Positions 45,014-53,319 are shown, numbered from the stretch's first letter. The stretch is DNA of 58,790 nt from Pseudomonadota bacterium (GCA_018261905.1 JAGTRU010000051.1:1-58790); one strand, 5' to 3'. Notes: a model not told the origin generated them from the sequence alone. Numbers and translations: made by a program.

Positions 45014-45978
45014 AAAAAGTTACCATACTCGACGACTATCAGGGCGTCGTCGGCAAGCTTGCCGCCCGGCGGCGGCTCGCTGGGGCGGACATCGAACTGG
45101 CTATCCTGACCAAGCCGATCAGGGAGGAGGGGGCCTTGATCGCGGCCTTGCGGGACAGCGATGGGCTGGTTCTGATCCGCGAGCGGACGACGATCAGTGC
45201 CCAGATCATCGCCGCCCTGCCGCGTCTGCGGCTGATCGTGCAGACCGGCCGGCTGAGCCATTGCCTCGACCTTGAGGCCTGCGCCCGGCATGGCGTCGCG
45301 GTGCGCGACGGGACGGGCAATCCGCAGGCGCCGGCCGAGCTGACCTGGGCCCTGATCCTCGCCGCCTCGCGGCGCATCGTCCCCTACGTCCGCCAGCTCG
45401 AACAGGGGCTTTGGCAACGCACTACGCCGGCCCTCGCCGACGAGCGCCTGGGCCGCGTCCTAAGCGGCCGCACCCTGGGCATCTGGGGTTACGGCAAGAT
45501 CGGCAAACGGGTGGCGCAAGTCGGACAGGCGCTCGGCATGACGGTCGTCGTGCACGGTCGCCAGCCGTCCCGGGCCGCTGCCGAGGCGGCCGGCCTCGGC
45601 TACATCGCGGAACGGCGCGACTTTCTCGGGCAGGTTGATGTCTTGACCCTGCACCTGCGCTTGTGCGCCGAAACGCGCCATCTGCTGGGTCCCGAGGAAC
45701 TGGCCGCAATGCGTCCGGATGCCTTGCTGGTCAATACCAGTCGCGCCGAACTGCTGGCCCCCGGGGCGCTGCTCGCGGCGCTGCGGGCCGGACGACCGGG
45801 GGCGGCGGCGCTCGACGTGTTTGCCGACGAACCGGCCGGGGCGGCCGAATTCATGGCCCATCCGGCCGTCCTGTGTACGCCGCACCTGGGCTTCGTCGAG
45901 CAGGATACCTATGAAGCCTATTTCAGCGAGGCCTTTGCCCACCTCCGCGATTTCTTCGCCGCCGGCCCGCCGCGCTGA
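45010..45978 (+). CDS. D-isomer-specific 2-hydroxyacid dehydrogenase
   Basis: 322 aa. NAD-binding GRTLGIWGYGKIGKRVAQVG near 157 (GxGxxG), then HLRLCAETRHLLGPEELAAM. The catalytic triad is visible: Arg in LLVNTSRAELL, Glu in LDVFADEPAG, His in CTPHLGFVEQ. It resembles phosphoglycerate/hydroxypyruvate reductase-like members. Overlaps the MFS gene by 4 nt. The 2-hydroxy or 2-oxo acid it uses is unknown; it could act on a side product of the carboxylate pathway. Confidence 0.9.
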   Translation: MKKVTILDDYQGVVGKLAARRRLAGADIELAILTKPIREEGALIAALRDSDGLVLIRERTTISAQIIAALPRLRLIVQTGRLSHCLDLEACARHGVAVRDGTGNPQAPAELTWALILAASRRIVPYVRQLEQGLWQRTTPALADERLGRVLSGRTLGIWGYGKIGKRVAQVGQALGMTVVVHGRQPSRAAAEAAGLGYIAERRDFLGQVDVLTLHLRLCAETRHLLGPEELAAMRPDALLVNTSRAELLAPGALLAALRAGRPGAAALDVFADEPAGAAEFMAHPAVLCTPHLGFVEQDTYEAYFSEAFAHLRDFFAAGPPR

Positions 45979-46146
45979 GTTGTGGTTAGTGCGTATTTCG
46001 CCGGGCGGGGATCTTTTCTATCATCCCTGGCAAGCTGGCGGGCGGCGGTTGCCGTCGTGCCGGCGGCCGTTCTTTAGTTAATGCTTCACCCCGACTTCAA
46101 CCGTCAACGAAACGAGTTGGAGCAAAAATAACCCTCGGAGACAACC

Positions 46147-48168
46147 ATGTTTTTTTTCGAACCCGGCGTTCGCCTGATGAATCGCCTGCGCTTTGCCGCG
46201 CGTTTTCTCGTTATCGGCACGGCATCCGGTACCCTGATTGTCGGTTTGCTGGCCCAGTTCATGTGGGGGGTCAGCCAGCAATTGGCCGCCACCCGTGACG
46301 AGATTGCCGGGGCCCGCGCGGTGGCGCCCATGCGGCAAGTCACGGCGGCGCTCCAGGAACATGCGCTGCGCCTCACCCTGCTCTCGGTGGGCGCTGCCGA
46401 CGACGCTCTGGAAGACCAGGCGAAGGCTTCGGGGCTGCGCCTCGAGCAACTGCTGGCCGATGGTCGGGCGGCGATGCCTGCCGTCTGGGCCGAGCAGGCA
46501 ACCTGGAGCGCCCTCGCCAAGGACTGGGCGGCGGCGAAAAGCGGCCTGGCCGCGGCGCCGACCCCGGTCATCCGCAAAATCACCGAACAGCTCGAGGAAA
46601 AGCTGGCTTCGCAAGCCCGCAATGTCGCCGACTTTTCGGCGCTGACCCTGGACGGCGAGGTCGCCACCTACTATCTGAACGATGCCCAGATCAACGTTCT
46701 ACCCCAGTTGCAGGCCAGTCTGTCGCAGATTCGCCTGAAGACGGCGGCCATCGCGGAAACCCAGAGCATCGATGGGGGCGATCGCGGGCGGCTGGATAAA
46801 CTGCTCGGCGATGCGCGACGGCAATACCTGCGCAGCCAGGAGACGCTGGCCCGGGTGGCGGCCCAGAGCGGTTCGCTGCCGGCCATCGCGGCGGCGCTCG
46901 GCAAGCTCGATGGCGATTTGGCGGGGCTTGAACAGTTCGTTAGCAAGGAGTTCATCAACCAGTCCGCCATCCAGGTCACGCCGCGCCAGGTGCTGCTCGC
47001 GACCGACCCCGCCGTCGCCAGTCTGGCGGGCGTCTTCGGCGCCGTCGAGCAGACCCTGCTCGAGGCCCTGGCCGTGCGCCAGACCCGCCTCCAGGCGGAG
47101 CGCCTGGTCAACCTGTTGCTGGTTGCCCTGGGCTTCCTGGTCGCTGTCTATTTTTCCGCCTGTTTCCATTTCTCCCTGCGCCGGGGCAGTGCCGATATCA
47201 TCGGTGGCAGCCGCCGCCTGGCCGATGGCGATCTCCGCCACGAAATCCGGATCGCGGCGCGCGACGAGTTTGCCGACATCGCCGACAGCTTCAACCGTAT
47301 GGCCGACTCCTTCCGGCGCGTCATCAACACCTTGCAGCACAATGCCGGCAATGTCCGCGATGCGGCCCATACGCTGGCCGCCGCGACCGGCGAAGTGGCC
47401 AGCGCTTCCTCGGCGCAGGAGGCGCTGTCGCTGCAGGCGGCCGAGGCCGTCGATTCGATCGCCGAGACCATCCGCGATGTCGCCGCCAGCGCCACCGAGG
47501 TCAATGCCGTGGCGACGCGCAGCCATCAACAGACCGAACTGGGCCGGCACAGCCTGAGCCTGATGTTGCGCGATATCGGCGTCGCCGAAAGCGCCGTCGG
47601 CAAGATTGCGGCGACGGTCAGCGAATTTGTCAAGGTGACGCTGGATATCTGCCGGATGACCGCCCAGGTCCGCGATATCGCCGATCAGACCAACCTGCTG
47701 GCGCTCAATGCGGCGATCGAGGCGGCGCGGGCCGGGGAGGCCGGGCGGGGCTTTGCCGTGGTGGCCGACGAGGTGCGCAAGCTGGCCGAAAAATCGGCCC
47801 AGTCGGCGAACGAGATCGACCGCCTGACGCAGGCCGTCAGCGACCGTATCGGCAATGTCGAGGGCGCCATCCGGAGCGGTACCGGCGCCCTGCGCGCGAG
47901 CACCGAACAGGCGCAGAACGTTTCGCAGATCCTGGCCGGGGCGACCGAGTCGGTGCATAGCACGACCGATGGCGTGCGCTCGATAGGCGCTGCCGTGCAA
48001 GCGCAACTGCTGGCCAGCCGGCAGATTTCGGCGCACGTCGGGGAAATCCTGCGCATGGCGGCCGGCAACAACCAGGCGGTATCGCGCGCCGCCAACGAGG
48101 CGAAGAGCCTGGAAGACCTGGCCAGCAGCGTCACCGGCGAGATCAGTCATTTCCGCATCGGCGGCTGA
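46147..48168 (+). CDS. Methyl-accepting chemotaxis protein
   Basis: 673 aa. TM1 about 17-40 (RFLVIGTASGTLIVGLLAQF), a large helical periplasmic region (about 41-315), TM2 about 318-342 (LVNLLLVALGFLVAVYFSAC), HAMP about 345-395 (ADGDLRHEIRIAARDEFADI) and the signalling domain with tip DQTNLLALNAAIEAARAGEA, GRGFAVVADEVRKLAEKSAQ. Periplasmic sensing of a small ligand controls CheA. It lies between the tcu-type operon and the second prpF, so a carboxylate ligand is plausible but unproven. It lacks the C-terminal NWETF-type pentapeptide. Confidence 0.92.
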   Translation: MFFFEPGVRLMNRLRFAARFLVIGTASGTLIVGLLAQFMWGVSQQLAATRDEIAGARAVAPMRQVTAALQEHALRLTLLSVGAADDALEDQAKASGLRLEQLLADGRAAMPAVWAEQATWSALAKDWAAAKSGLAAAPTPVIRKITEQLEEKLASQARNVADFSALTLDGEVATYYLNDAQINVLPQLQASLSQIRLKTAAIAETQSIDGGDRGRLDKLLGDARRQYLRSQETLARVAAQSGSLPAIAAALGKLDGDLAGLEQFVSKEFINQSAIQVTPRQVLLATDPAVASLAGVFGAVEQTLLEALAVRQTRLQAERLVNLLLVALGFLVAVYFSACFHFSLRRGSADIIGGSRRLADGDLRHEIRIAARDEFADIADSFNRMADSFRRVINTLQHNAGNVRDAAHTLAAATGEVASASSAQEALSLQAAEAVDSIAETIRDVAASATEVNAVATRSHQQTELGRHSLSLMLRDIGVAESAVGKIAATVSEFVKVTLDICRMTAQVRDIADQTNLLALNAAIEAARAGEAGRGFAVVADEVRKLAEKSAQSANEIDRLTQAVSDRIGNVEGAIRSGTGALRASTEQAQNVSQILAGATESVHSTTDGVRSIGAAVQAQLLASRQISAHVGEILRMAAGNNQAVSRAANEAKSLEDLASSVTGEISHFRIGG

Positions 48169-48256
48169 GTTGGCCCCCTTTGGGGAAACGCTGATTTATT
48201 CCTCAGCCGTCGGGCCGAGCCCGGCGAAGCTATGGTCAATGCTTCGAGAAGCTCGC

Positions 48257-48317
48257 GGAGCGGCTTTAGCCGCGAATGGCGATCTGCTCAATGGGTTTTC
48301 GCGGCTAAAGCCGCTCC
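48257..48317. repeat. REP-like 20-bp inverted repeat
   Basis: GGAGCGGCTTTAGCCGCGAA (48257-48276) and its perfect reverse complement (48298-48317), 21 bp apart. Each arm contains the self-complementary GCGGCTTTAGCCGC, as in Pseudomonas-type REP/BIME elements. Lies after the chemoreceptor gene. Confidence 0.85.
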
Positions 48318-48413
48318 GGGACACAGGATTCATGGTTCGGATTTATTCAGGGCATCCTTAGTGGGGTAGGGTGTTGCGGATTTCGCAATAGAATTACTGA
48401 TTAATTCATTTTA

Positions 48414-48459
48414 CGGAATGGGTGGGAGGGTCAAGAATGTCGTCCTGTCACCCATTCCG
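48414..48459 (+). promoter_or_regulatory. Inverted repeat upstream of second prpF
   Basis: CGGAATGGGTG (48414-48424) and CACCCATTCCG (48449-48459), perfect 11-bp arms, ending 11 bp before the start codon. It could act as an operator or as an RNA hairpin occluding the ribosome site; AT-rich promoter-like DNA precedes it. Confidence 0.6.
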
Positions 48460-48470
48460 AGGTTTTCATA

Positions 48471-49565
48471 ATGTTGATTAGTATTCCCTGTACCTTGATG
48501 CGGGGCGGCACCTCCAAAGGCCCCTTTTTTCACGCCACGGACCTGCCGGCCGATGCCGCGGCGCGCAACCAGTTGCTGCTCGCCGCCATGGGCTCGCCGC
48601 ACGTGCGGCAGATCGACGGCATCGGCGGTGGCGATACCCTGACCAGCAAGGTGGTCATCGTCAGCCCCTCGGTCCGCCCCGGCATCGATATCGACTATCT
48701 GTTCGCCCAGGTTTCGGTCGAGACGGCGACGGTCGATACGACGCCCAATTGCGGCAACATGCTGGCTGGCGTCGGCCCCTTTGCCATCGAAAACGGCCTG
48801 GTCGCCGCCGGCGACCCGATCACCACGCTGCGCATCTTCAATGTCAATACCGCCAAGGTGGTCGAGGCCGTCATCCAGACGCCCGGTGGCCAGGTGACGT
48901 ATGAGGGTGAGGCGAGGATCGACGGGGTGCCGGGCAGCGGCGCCCCGATCCAGCTCAATTTCCGCGATGCCAGCGGGGCCAAGACGGGACGCCTGTTTCC
49001 GACCGGAGAGCGGATTGACGTCATCGACGACATCGCGGTTTCCCTGATCGATTTCGCGACGCCGCTGGTCTTCGTCGCCGCCAGTGCGCTGGGCAAGACC
49101 GGCTACGAGAGTAAGCAGGAACTGGACGCCGATCTCGTCCTCAAGCAGCGACTGGAATCGATCCGCCGGCAGATTGCCGAGCGGGCCGGCTTGGGCGATG
49201 TCCGCGCCAAGGTGTTGCCGAAGATCGCACTGGTGGCTCCGCCGCAACACGACGGGGTGATCGCTTCGCGCTATTTCACCCCCTGGAGTTGCCACTCGGC
49301 CTATGCCGTGACCGGGGCGCTCTGTCTGGCGGCGGCCAGCCTGCTGCCCGGTACGGTGGTCCATGCCCTGGCCCGGCCGAAGGTGGCCGATCCGCTCCTG
49401 GTCACCATCGAGCAGCCGGCCGGGCGGCTCGATATCCGTCTGCAGATTGACGGCGATGGGCACGACCCCGAACCGCGGATTACCTCGGCCGGCCTCATCC
49501 GTACCGCCCGCAAGTTGTTCATGGGCCGGGTGATGCTGCCCTTCGAGGATACCAGCGGGCGCTGA
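48471..49565 (+). CDS. PrpF-family isomerase, paralogue 2
   Basis: 364 aa, the same length and architecture as paralogue 1 at 31478 and clearly homologous along its length: MLISIPCTLMRGGTSKGPFF, RQIDGIGGGDTLTSKVVIVS, PNCGNMLAGVGPFAIENGL. Here both catalytic residues known from PrpF are kept, Lys60 and Cys94. It could isomerise aconitate, methylaconitate or 4-oxalomesaconate. It stands alone after a hairpin, followed by a porin gene 175 bp downstream. With paralogue 1 carrying Ser at the Cys position, the two probably have different substrates or directions. Confidence 0.88.
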   Translation: MLISIPCTLMRGGTSKGPFFHATDLPADAAARNQLLLAAMGSPHVRQIDGIGGGDTLTSKVVIVSPSVRPGIDIDYLFAQVSVETATVDTTPNCGNMLAGVGPFAIENGLVAAGDPITTLRIFNVNTAKVVEAVIQTPGGQVTYEGEARIDGVPGSGAPIQLNFRDASGAKTGRLFPTGERIDVIDDIAVSLIDFATPLVFVAASALGKTGYESKQELDADLVLKQRLESIRRQIAERAGLGDVRAKVLPKIALVAPPQHDGVIASRYFTPWSCHSAYAVTGALCLAAASLLPGTVVHALARPKVADPLLVTIEQPAGRLDIRLQIDGDGHDPEPRITSAGLIRTARKLFMGRVMLPFEDTSGR

Positions 49566-49740
49566 ACGGCGCCGGTCAGATGAGATTCGTTGATGCGAAA
49601 TTCGCATTAATCAAAAACTTATATTCATTTCCAGCAAGTAAATCGCTTGCATAAAATGTAATTAACGTTCGCCGAGCAGGGGGCGGACGTACAGATTGCC
49701 CCATCAATGACGGCAAATGAAAATCTTCGGAGGAGTGTTT

Positions 49741-51111
49741 ATGCAACAGAAAATGAAAGCGGGCGCCGTGTCGGTCCTGATCGGTGGATTCTTGCTCCCG
49801 GCGCTGGCCCTGGCCGCGGAAGGCGAGCATCGGTTCGACCTGAAGCTGCGCGGGGTCTATTGGAACGATGAAAGTCTGGCCTATCCGACCAGCGCGACGC
49901 CGAATCCCGTCGCCAGCAGTTACGAGCAGAGCGCCCTCGGTCTGCAGCTCAATTATCAATCGCCGTACTGGGCGGGAATCATCGGCGTCGATGCCTCGGC
50001 CTACGGGGTGGTGAAGCTCGACGACAGCGGCACGCCGACTTCGAATCTGCTCGATGTCGGTAACAGCGGCCAACTCGAGGACGCCTACGCGACGCTTGGC
50101 CAGGCCCTGATCAAGCTGAAATACCAGGACTTTGCCCAAGCCAAGCTCGGCCGCCAGTTGCAGAACAGCCTGTTGTTGAAGAGCACCAGCACCCGTACCG
50201 TGCCCGATACCTATTCCGGCTTTTCCGCCGCACTCAAGCCGCTGGCCGGGATGAGCATTTACAGCGCGCTGTACGACCAGTGGCGGGCGCGCAGTACCGG
50301 CGAATTCGAAAAATTCAGGAGCGAGGCGACGGCCGCCAGCGTGCCCAAGACCATCGACTATGTCGGCATCCTCGGTGCTTCCTACGTCAATGGCCCGCTC
50401 GCCGTGACTGCCGAGTATCTGAACGCCAAAAGCTATCTTTCCAAATTCGGCCTGGTCGGTGCCTACACCATTCCGCTCGGTAAGGATGCCCTCAAGCTTT
50501 CCGGCGGCGTCTTCACCTCACGCGATGCCGGCTCGCTGTTTGTCTGCTCCGCCGAAAAGGAACTCGATTGCACGGGGACCGGGCGTATCCACAACAAGGG
50601 CATGGGCGCCTACCTGGATGCCGAGTGGAAAGTCCGTAATTTCACCGTTGGCGGCGCCGTCGCCAAGTTCGACGGTTTCTGGATCGAAGACAACTTCGCC
50701 GTCAATGCCACCAAGGATGGAAGCCTGACCCAGGACCACGGCACCAATCCCTTCCCGACCTCGGCCGGACTCGGACCGGATTTTTCCAATAACGACGAGA
50801 CGGTCTTTTCCGTCCGCCTCGGCTACGACTGGAAAGACTACGTCAGCGGCCTGAAGACCGCCTTCAAGTACGCCCGCGGCACTGGCGCGCACAGCAGCAA
50901 CCTGAGCAACGGCGCCGAAGGTTCGGAAAACTATCGCGAGTTCGACGTGCAGTACGCCTTGCCCTTCGTCAAGAACCTCAGCCTGCGTTACATCTATTAC
51001 AACTACGACTCGAAGGTCACCGGCGGTTCCACCGCCGCCACCATCAAGGGCATGCCGCGCCAGGATTGGGAACAGCATCGCTTCTACATCGATTACGCCT
51101 ATCAGTTTTAA
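49741..51111 (+). CDS. OprD-family outer-membrane porin
   Basis: 456 aa from the ATG at 49741, which has GGAGGAG 5 nt upstream; an upstream ATG at 49717 is less likely. Signal peptide MQQKMKAGAVSVLIGGFLLPALALA. The mature part is a beta-barrel with alternating hydrophobic strands (LKLRGVYWNDES, AKLGRQLQNSLLLKSTSTRT, GFSAALKPLAGMSIYSALYD) and a terminal aromatic residue (FYIDYAYQF). OprD-type porins admit small carboxylates or aromatic acids. It sits between the carboxylate block and the phenol genes and could serve either. Confidence 0.87.
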   Translation: MQQKMKAGAVSVLIGGFLLPALALAAEGEHRFDLKLRGVYWNDESLAYPTSATPNPVASSYEQSALGLQLNYQSPYWAGIIGVDASAYGVVKLDDSGTPTSNLLDVGNSGQLEDAYATLGQALIKLKYQDFAQAKLGRQLQNSLLLKSTSTRTVPDTYSGFSAALKPLAGMSIYSALYDQWRARSTGEFEKFRSEATAASVPKTIDYVGILGASYVNGPLAVTAEYLNAKSYLSKFGLVGAYTIPLGKDALKLSGGVFTSRDAGSLFVCSAEKELDCTGTGRIHNKGMGAYLDAEWKVRNFTVGGAVAKFDGFWIEDNFAVNATKDGSLTQDHGTNPFPTSAGLGPDFSNNDETVFSVRLGYDWKDYVSGLKTAFKYARGTGAHSSNLSNGAEGSENYREFDVQYALPFVKNLSLRYIYYNYDSKVTGGSTAATIKGMPRQDWEQHRFYIDYAYQF

Positions 51112-51206
51112 ACATCTCCCCGATAAGAATGGGCGTCCGACCGCTGGTCGTCAATACGCCAAAAAAGCTCCTTAGCGACGCTTTTCCCCCGATGCGTTCG
51201 CCTTTG

Positions 51207-51234
51207 CCTCCCCGGGAAACCGGGGAGTTTTTTT
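51207..51234 (+). terminator. Terminator after the porin gene
   Basis: CTCCCCGG-gaaa-CCGGGGAG followed by seven T. Confidence 0.88.
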
Positions 51235-51276
51235 GGGTTCAGCCTGGCAAGTGGTGCGGCTGCCGTGTTGCCGTGC

Positions 51277-51762
51277 TCAGGCCTCGATCGCCGACCAGTC
51301 CTTTTTCGGGGGCAGGGCGATGCGGGAAATCGGGCCGCGTTCGGCGGCGATGACCTTGTCCATGACTTCGTAGAGCTGCTTGATCAGTTCCGGGCCGAAG
51401 GCCTGTTCGATGATCTTGTACTGGGCGACGATCAGTGGACCGAGTTCGCCGACCAGTTTTTCGCTTTTCGGGGTCAGCCGGACGATTACCCGGCGTTGGT
51501 CTTCGGGCACGCGGCTGCGCGTGACCAGGCCCATTTCCTCCATCCGCGACAGCACACCGGTCAGGCTGGGGCTGAGGATATGGCAGTGGTCGCAGATCTC
51601 GCGCGGTTCCAGTTGTTCCATTTCGCTGAGCGTGCGCAGGATCCGCCACTGCTGTTCGGTGAGTCCGAAGTGGGTGATGATCGGGCGGAAATGGCAGAGC
51701 AACTCTTCGCGGGCTTTGAGGAAGAGTTGGGGCAGGTTGCGGTAGGCTAGCTTGCGTGGCAT
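51277..51762 (-). CDS. MarR-family repressor, HpaR-like
   Basis: 161 aa from the ATG at 51760-51762 (MPRKLAYRNLPQLFLKAREE). Winged HTH with FRPIITHFGLTEQQWRILRT, then CDHCHILSPSLTGVLSRMEE (recognition helix) and VTRSRVPEDQRRVIVRLTPK (wing). The match is best to HpaR, the repressor of homoprotocatechuate operons, which is released by aromatic acids. It is divergent from an HpaA-like AraC gene; the 185 bp between them and the phenol hydroxylase promoter share a 15-bp motif. Aromatic-responsive repression is inferred. Confidence 0.85.
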   Translation of the reverse strand: MPRKLAYRNLPQLFLKAREELLCHFRPIITHFGLTEQQWRILRTLSEMEQLEPREICDHCHILSPSLTGVLSRMEEMGLVTRSRVPEDQRRVIVRLTPKSEKLVGELGPLIVAQYKIIEQAFGPELIKQLYEVMDKVIAAERGPISRIALPPKKDWSAIEA

Positions 51763-51833
51763 AGAATAAGGCTCTCCAGGCGGGGAATGCCGGGTAGGGG
51801 AAGAATGGCATTCGTTTGCCGCCATGATACCAG

Positions 51834-51862
51834 TTGACTGCTTAATATGTTAGTGATTATAT
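51834..51862 (+). promoter_or_regulatory. Promoter of the AraC-type gene with candidate operator
   Basis: TTGACT (51834-51839), 17-bp spacer, TTATAT (51857-51862). The spacer holds TTAATATGTTAGTGA (51842-51856), which recurs as TTAATATCTTAGTAA in front of dmpK, so bound regulator would cover the promoter. Confidence 0.65.
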
Positions 51863-51947
51863 GGCCGGCCGATGGGCAGTAGGCCGCCCGGGCCGTACAG
51901 ACAACGGCGAGCCGCTCTCGTCTCGCGCTTCAGTTCAGGTGAAGAAA

Positions 51948-52862
51948 ATGGTAGTGGCTCCCGTGCAGGCGATTCCCGATATCCACATCGGTCGGGTTTA
52001 TGACCAGCGTGATCCGGAATGCGAAATTCACTACGAGACCTTCGGCCGCCTCGCCCAGTTTTTCGGGCGCAACACGCCGCCGCACCGGCATTACTGCTTC
52101 TACCAGGTGCATATCCTGGTCAAGGGCAGCATCCGCCTCAATCTCGACGGCCAGGTCTATGGCGGCGCCGCGCCGCTGCTGATCTTCACGCCGCCGACCA
52201 TTCCGCATTCCTTTTACTCCGAGGAAGATACCGACGGCCATGTGTTGACCGTGCGCCAGGAAGTCGTGCGCAGTTGGTATCGCGGCATGCCCGGTCAGTG
52301 GCCGGATGCCTTGCTGCGCGAAGCGGCTTTCATTGAGCTGGCCAGTCTGCCAGCGACTAGCGGCGAGGATTTTGCGGCGCTGGTGCACACCGTCGAACTG
52401 CTGCAACGCGAGGCGGATCGCGACGCGAAGGGACATTCCGCATTGCTGCGCGCACTTGGCGAGAGTGCCTTCATTCATTTGAGCCGCCTGCTGCTGGCGC
52501 ATGAACCGGCCGCGGCGCAGCGCCCGGAACGCAGCGAGGACCTGCGCCTCTTCCTCAATTTCTGCGACCTGGTCGAGGCGCATTTCCGCGATCACCTGAC
52601 CCTGACCGACTACGCCGGCCGCCTGCTGATCACCGAGGCGCGCCTCAACGACATCTGCCGGCGCATGGCCGAACGGCCGTCCAAGGAAGTCGTGCACGAG
52701 CGCCTGCTGCAGGAGGCGCGCCGGTTGCTGCTGTTCTCGGCGGTGCCGGTCAGCGAGATCAGCTACCAGCTGGGTTTTGCCGACCCGGCCTATTTCTCGC
52801 GCTTCTTCACCAAGCGCACCGGTACGCCACCCAGCCAGTTCCGTCTGGCCGGGCAGGGCTGA
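51948..52862 (+). CDS. AraC-family activator, HpaA-like (cupin + HTH)
   Basis: 304 aa from the ATG at 51948. The N-terminal cupin domain (about 40-110) reads FGRNTPPHRHYCFYQVHILV, then LIFTPPTIPHSFYSEEDTDG. The C-terminal AraC HTH pair (about 205-300) has HLTLTDYAGRLLITEARLND and ISYQLGFADPAYFSRFFTKR. Closest known type is HpaA, the 4-hydroxyphenylacetate-responsive activator. It lies directly before dmpK on the same strand (130 bp) and no NtrC-type DmpR is present, so it is the likely phenol-operon activator. Effector could be phenol or a phenolic acid. Confidence 0.88.
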   Translation: MVVAPVQAIPDIHIGRVYDQRDPECEIHYETFGRLAQFFGRNTPPHRHYCFYQVHILVKGSIRLNLDGQVYGGAAPLLIFTPPTIPHSFYSEEDTDGHVLTVRQEVVRSWYRGMPGQWPDALLREAAFIELASLPATSGEDFAALVHTVELLQREADRDAKGHSALLRALGESAFIHLSRLLLAHEPAAAQRPERSEDLRLFLNFCDLVEAHFRDHLTLTDYAGRLLITEARLNDICRRMAERPSKEVVHERLLQEARRLLLFSAVPVSEISYQLGFADPAYFSRFFTKRTGTPPSQFRLAGQG

Positions 52863-52912
52863 TCCATTCCCGATTACGAAAAGTACAAGTCATTTCCCCA
52901 AACGTCCATTCA

Positions 52913-52937
52913 TTAATATCTTAGTAAAAGATTTAAT
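52913..52937 (+). promoter_or_regulatory. Candidate control region of the dmp operon
   Basis: TTAATATCTTAGTAA (52913-52927) matches the motif in the araC promoter at 13 of 15 bases. TTTAAT (52932-52937) could be a -10 box, with no good -35, as expected for an activator-dependent promoter. No TGGCAC-N5-TTGC sigma-54 element is present. Confidence 0.5.
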
Positions 52938-52992
52938 ACGTCTCATCAGATAGCTGCTCTCAGGGCAGTAAAAAAATGAGGAGTGAGACGAC

Positions 52993-53259
52993 ATGGCGAC
53001 AGGCAGTTTCGACATCACGCGCAAGTTTGTGCGCGTCATGCGCACCCGGGCCAACGGTTTGATCGAATTCGAGTTCGCCGTCGGCGATCCCGATGTCGCG
53101 GTCGAACTGGTCATGCCCAAGGCGGCCTTCGACGAGTTCTGCGCGAACAACCAGGTCGAGCTTTTGAGCGCCAGTCCCGCCGTCGCTTTCGACGCCGAGG
53201 CGGCTGACGCCGACTTCCACTGGAACCTGCACCAGGCAACGCATCAGCGTTTCCGCTAA
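52993..53259 (+). CDS. dmpK: Phenol hydroxylase assembly component DmpK (P0)
   Basis: 88 aa. Small protein starting MATGSFDITRKFVRVMRTRA, with GLIEFEFAVGDPDVAVELVM; matches DmpK/PhP0 in size, position and sequence style. DmpK is needed to assemble the active diiron oxygenase but is not part of the catalytic complex. First gene of the phenol hydroxylase operon; SD GGAG is 10 nt upstream. Confidence 0.88.
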   Translation: MATGSFDITRKFVRVMRTRANGLIEFEFAVGDPDVAVELVMPKAAFDEFCANNQVELLSASPAVAFDAEAADADFHWNLHQATHQRFR

Positions 53260-53319
53260 GGGTTTTTGCCTTTCCGGAGCGGTCGACCGTTCCATTTTCA
53301 GTATTTTCAGGAGACAAAC

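Noticed and set aside
52863..52992. Sigma-54 promoter for the dmp operon
   Set aside because: No TGGCAC-N5-TTGCA-like element and no NtrC-type regulator nearby.
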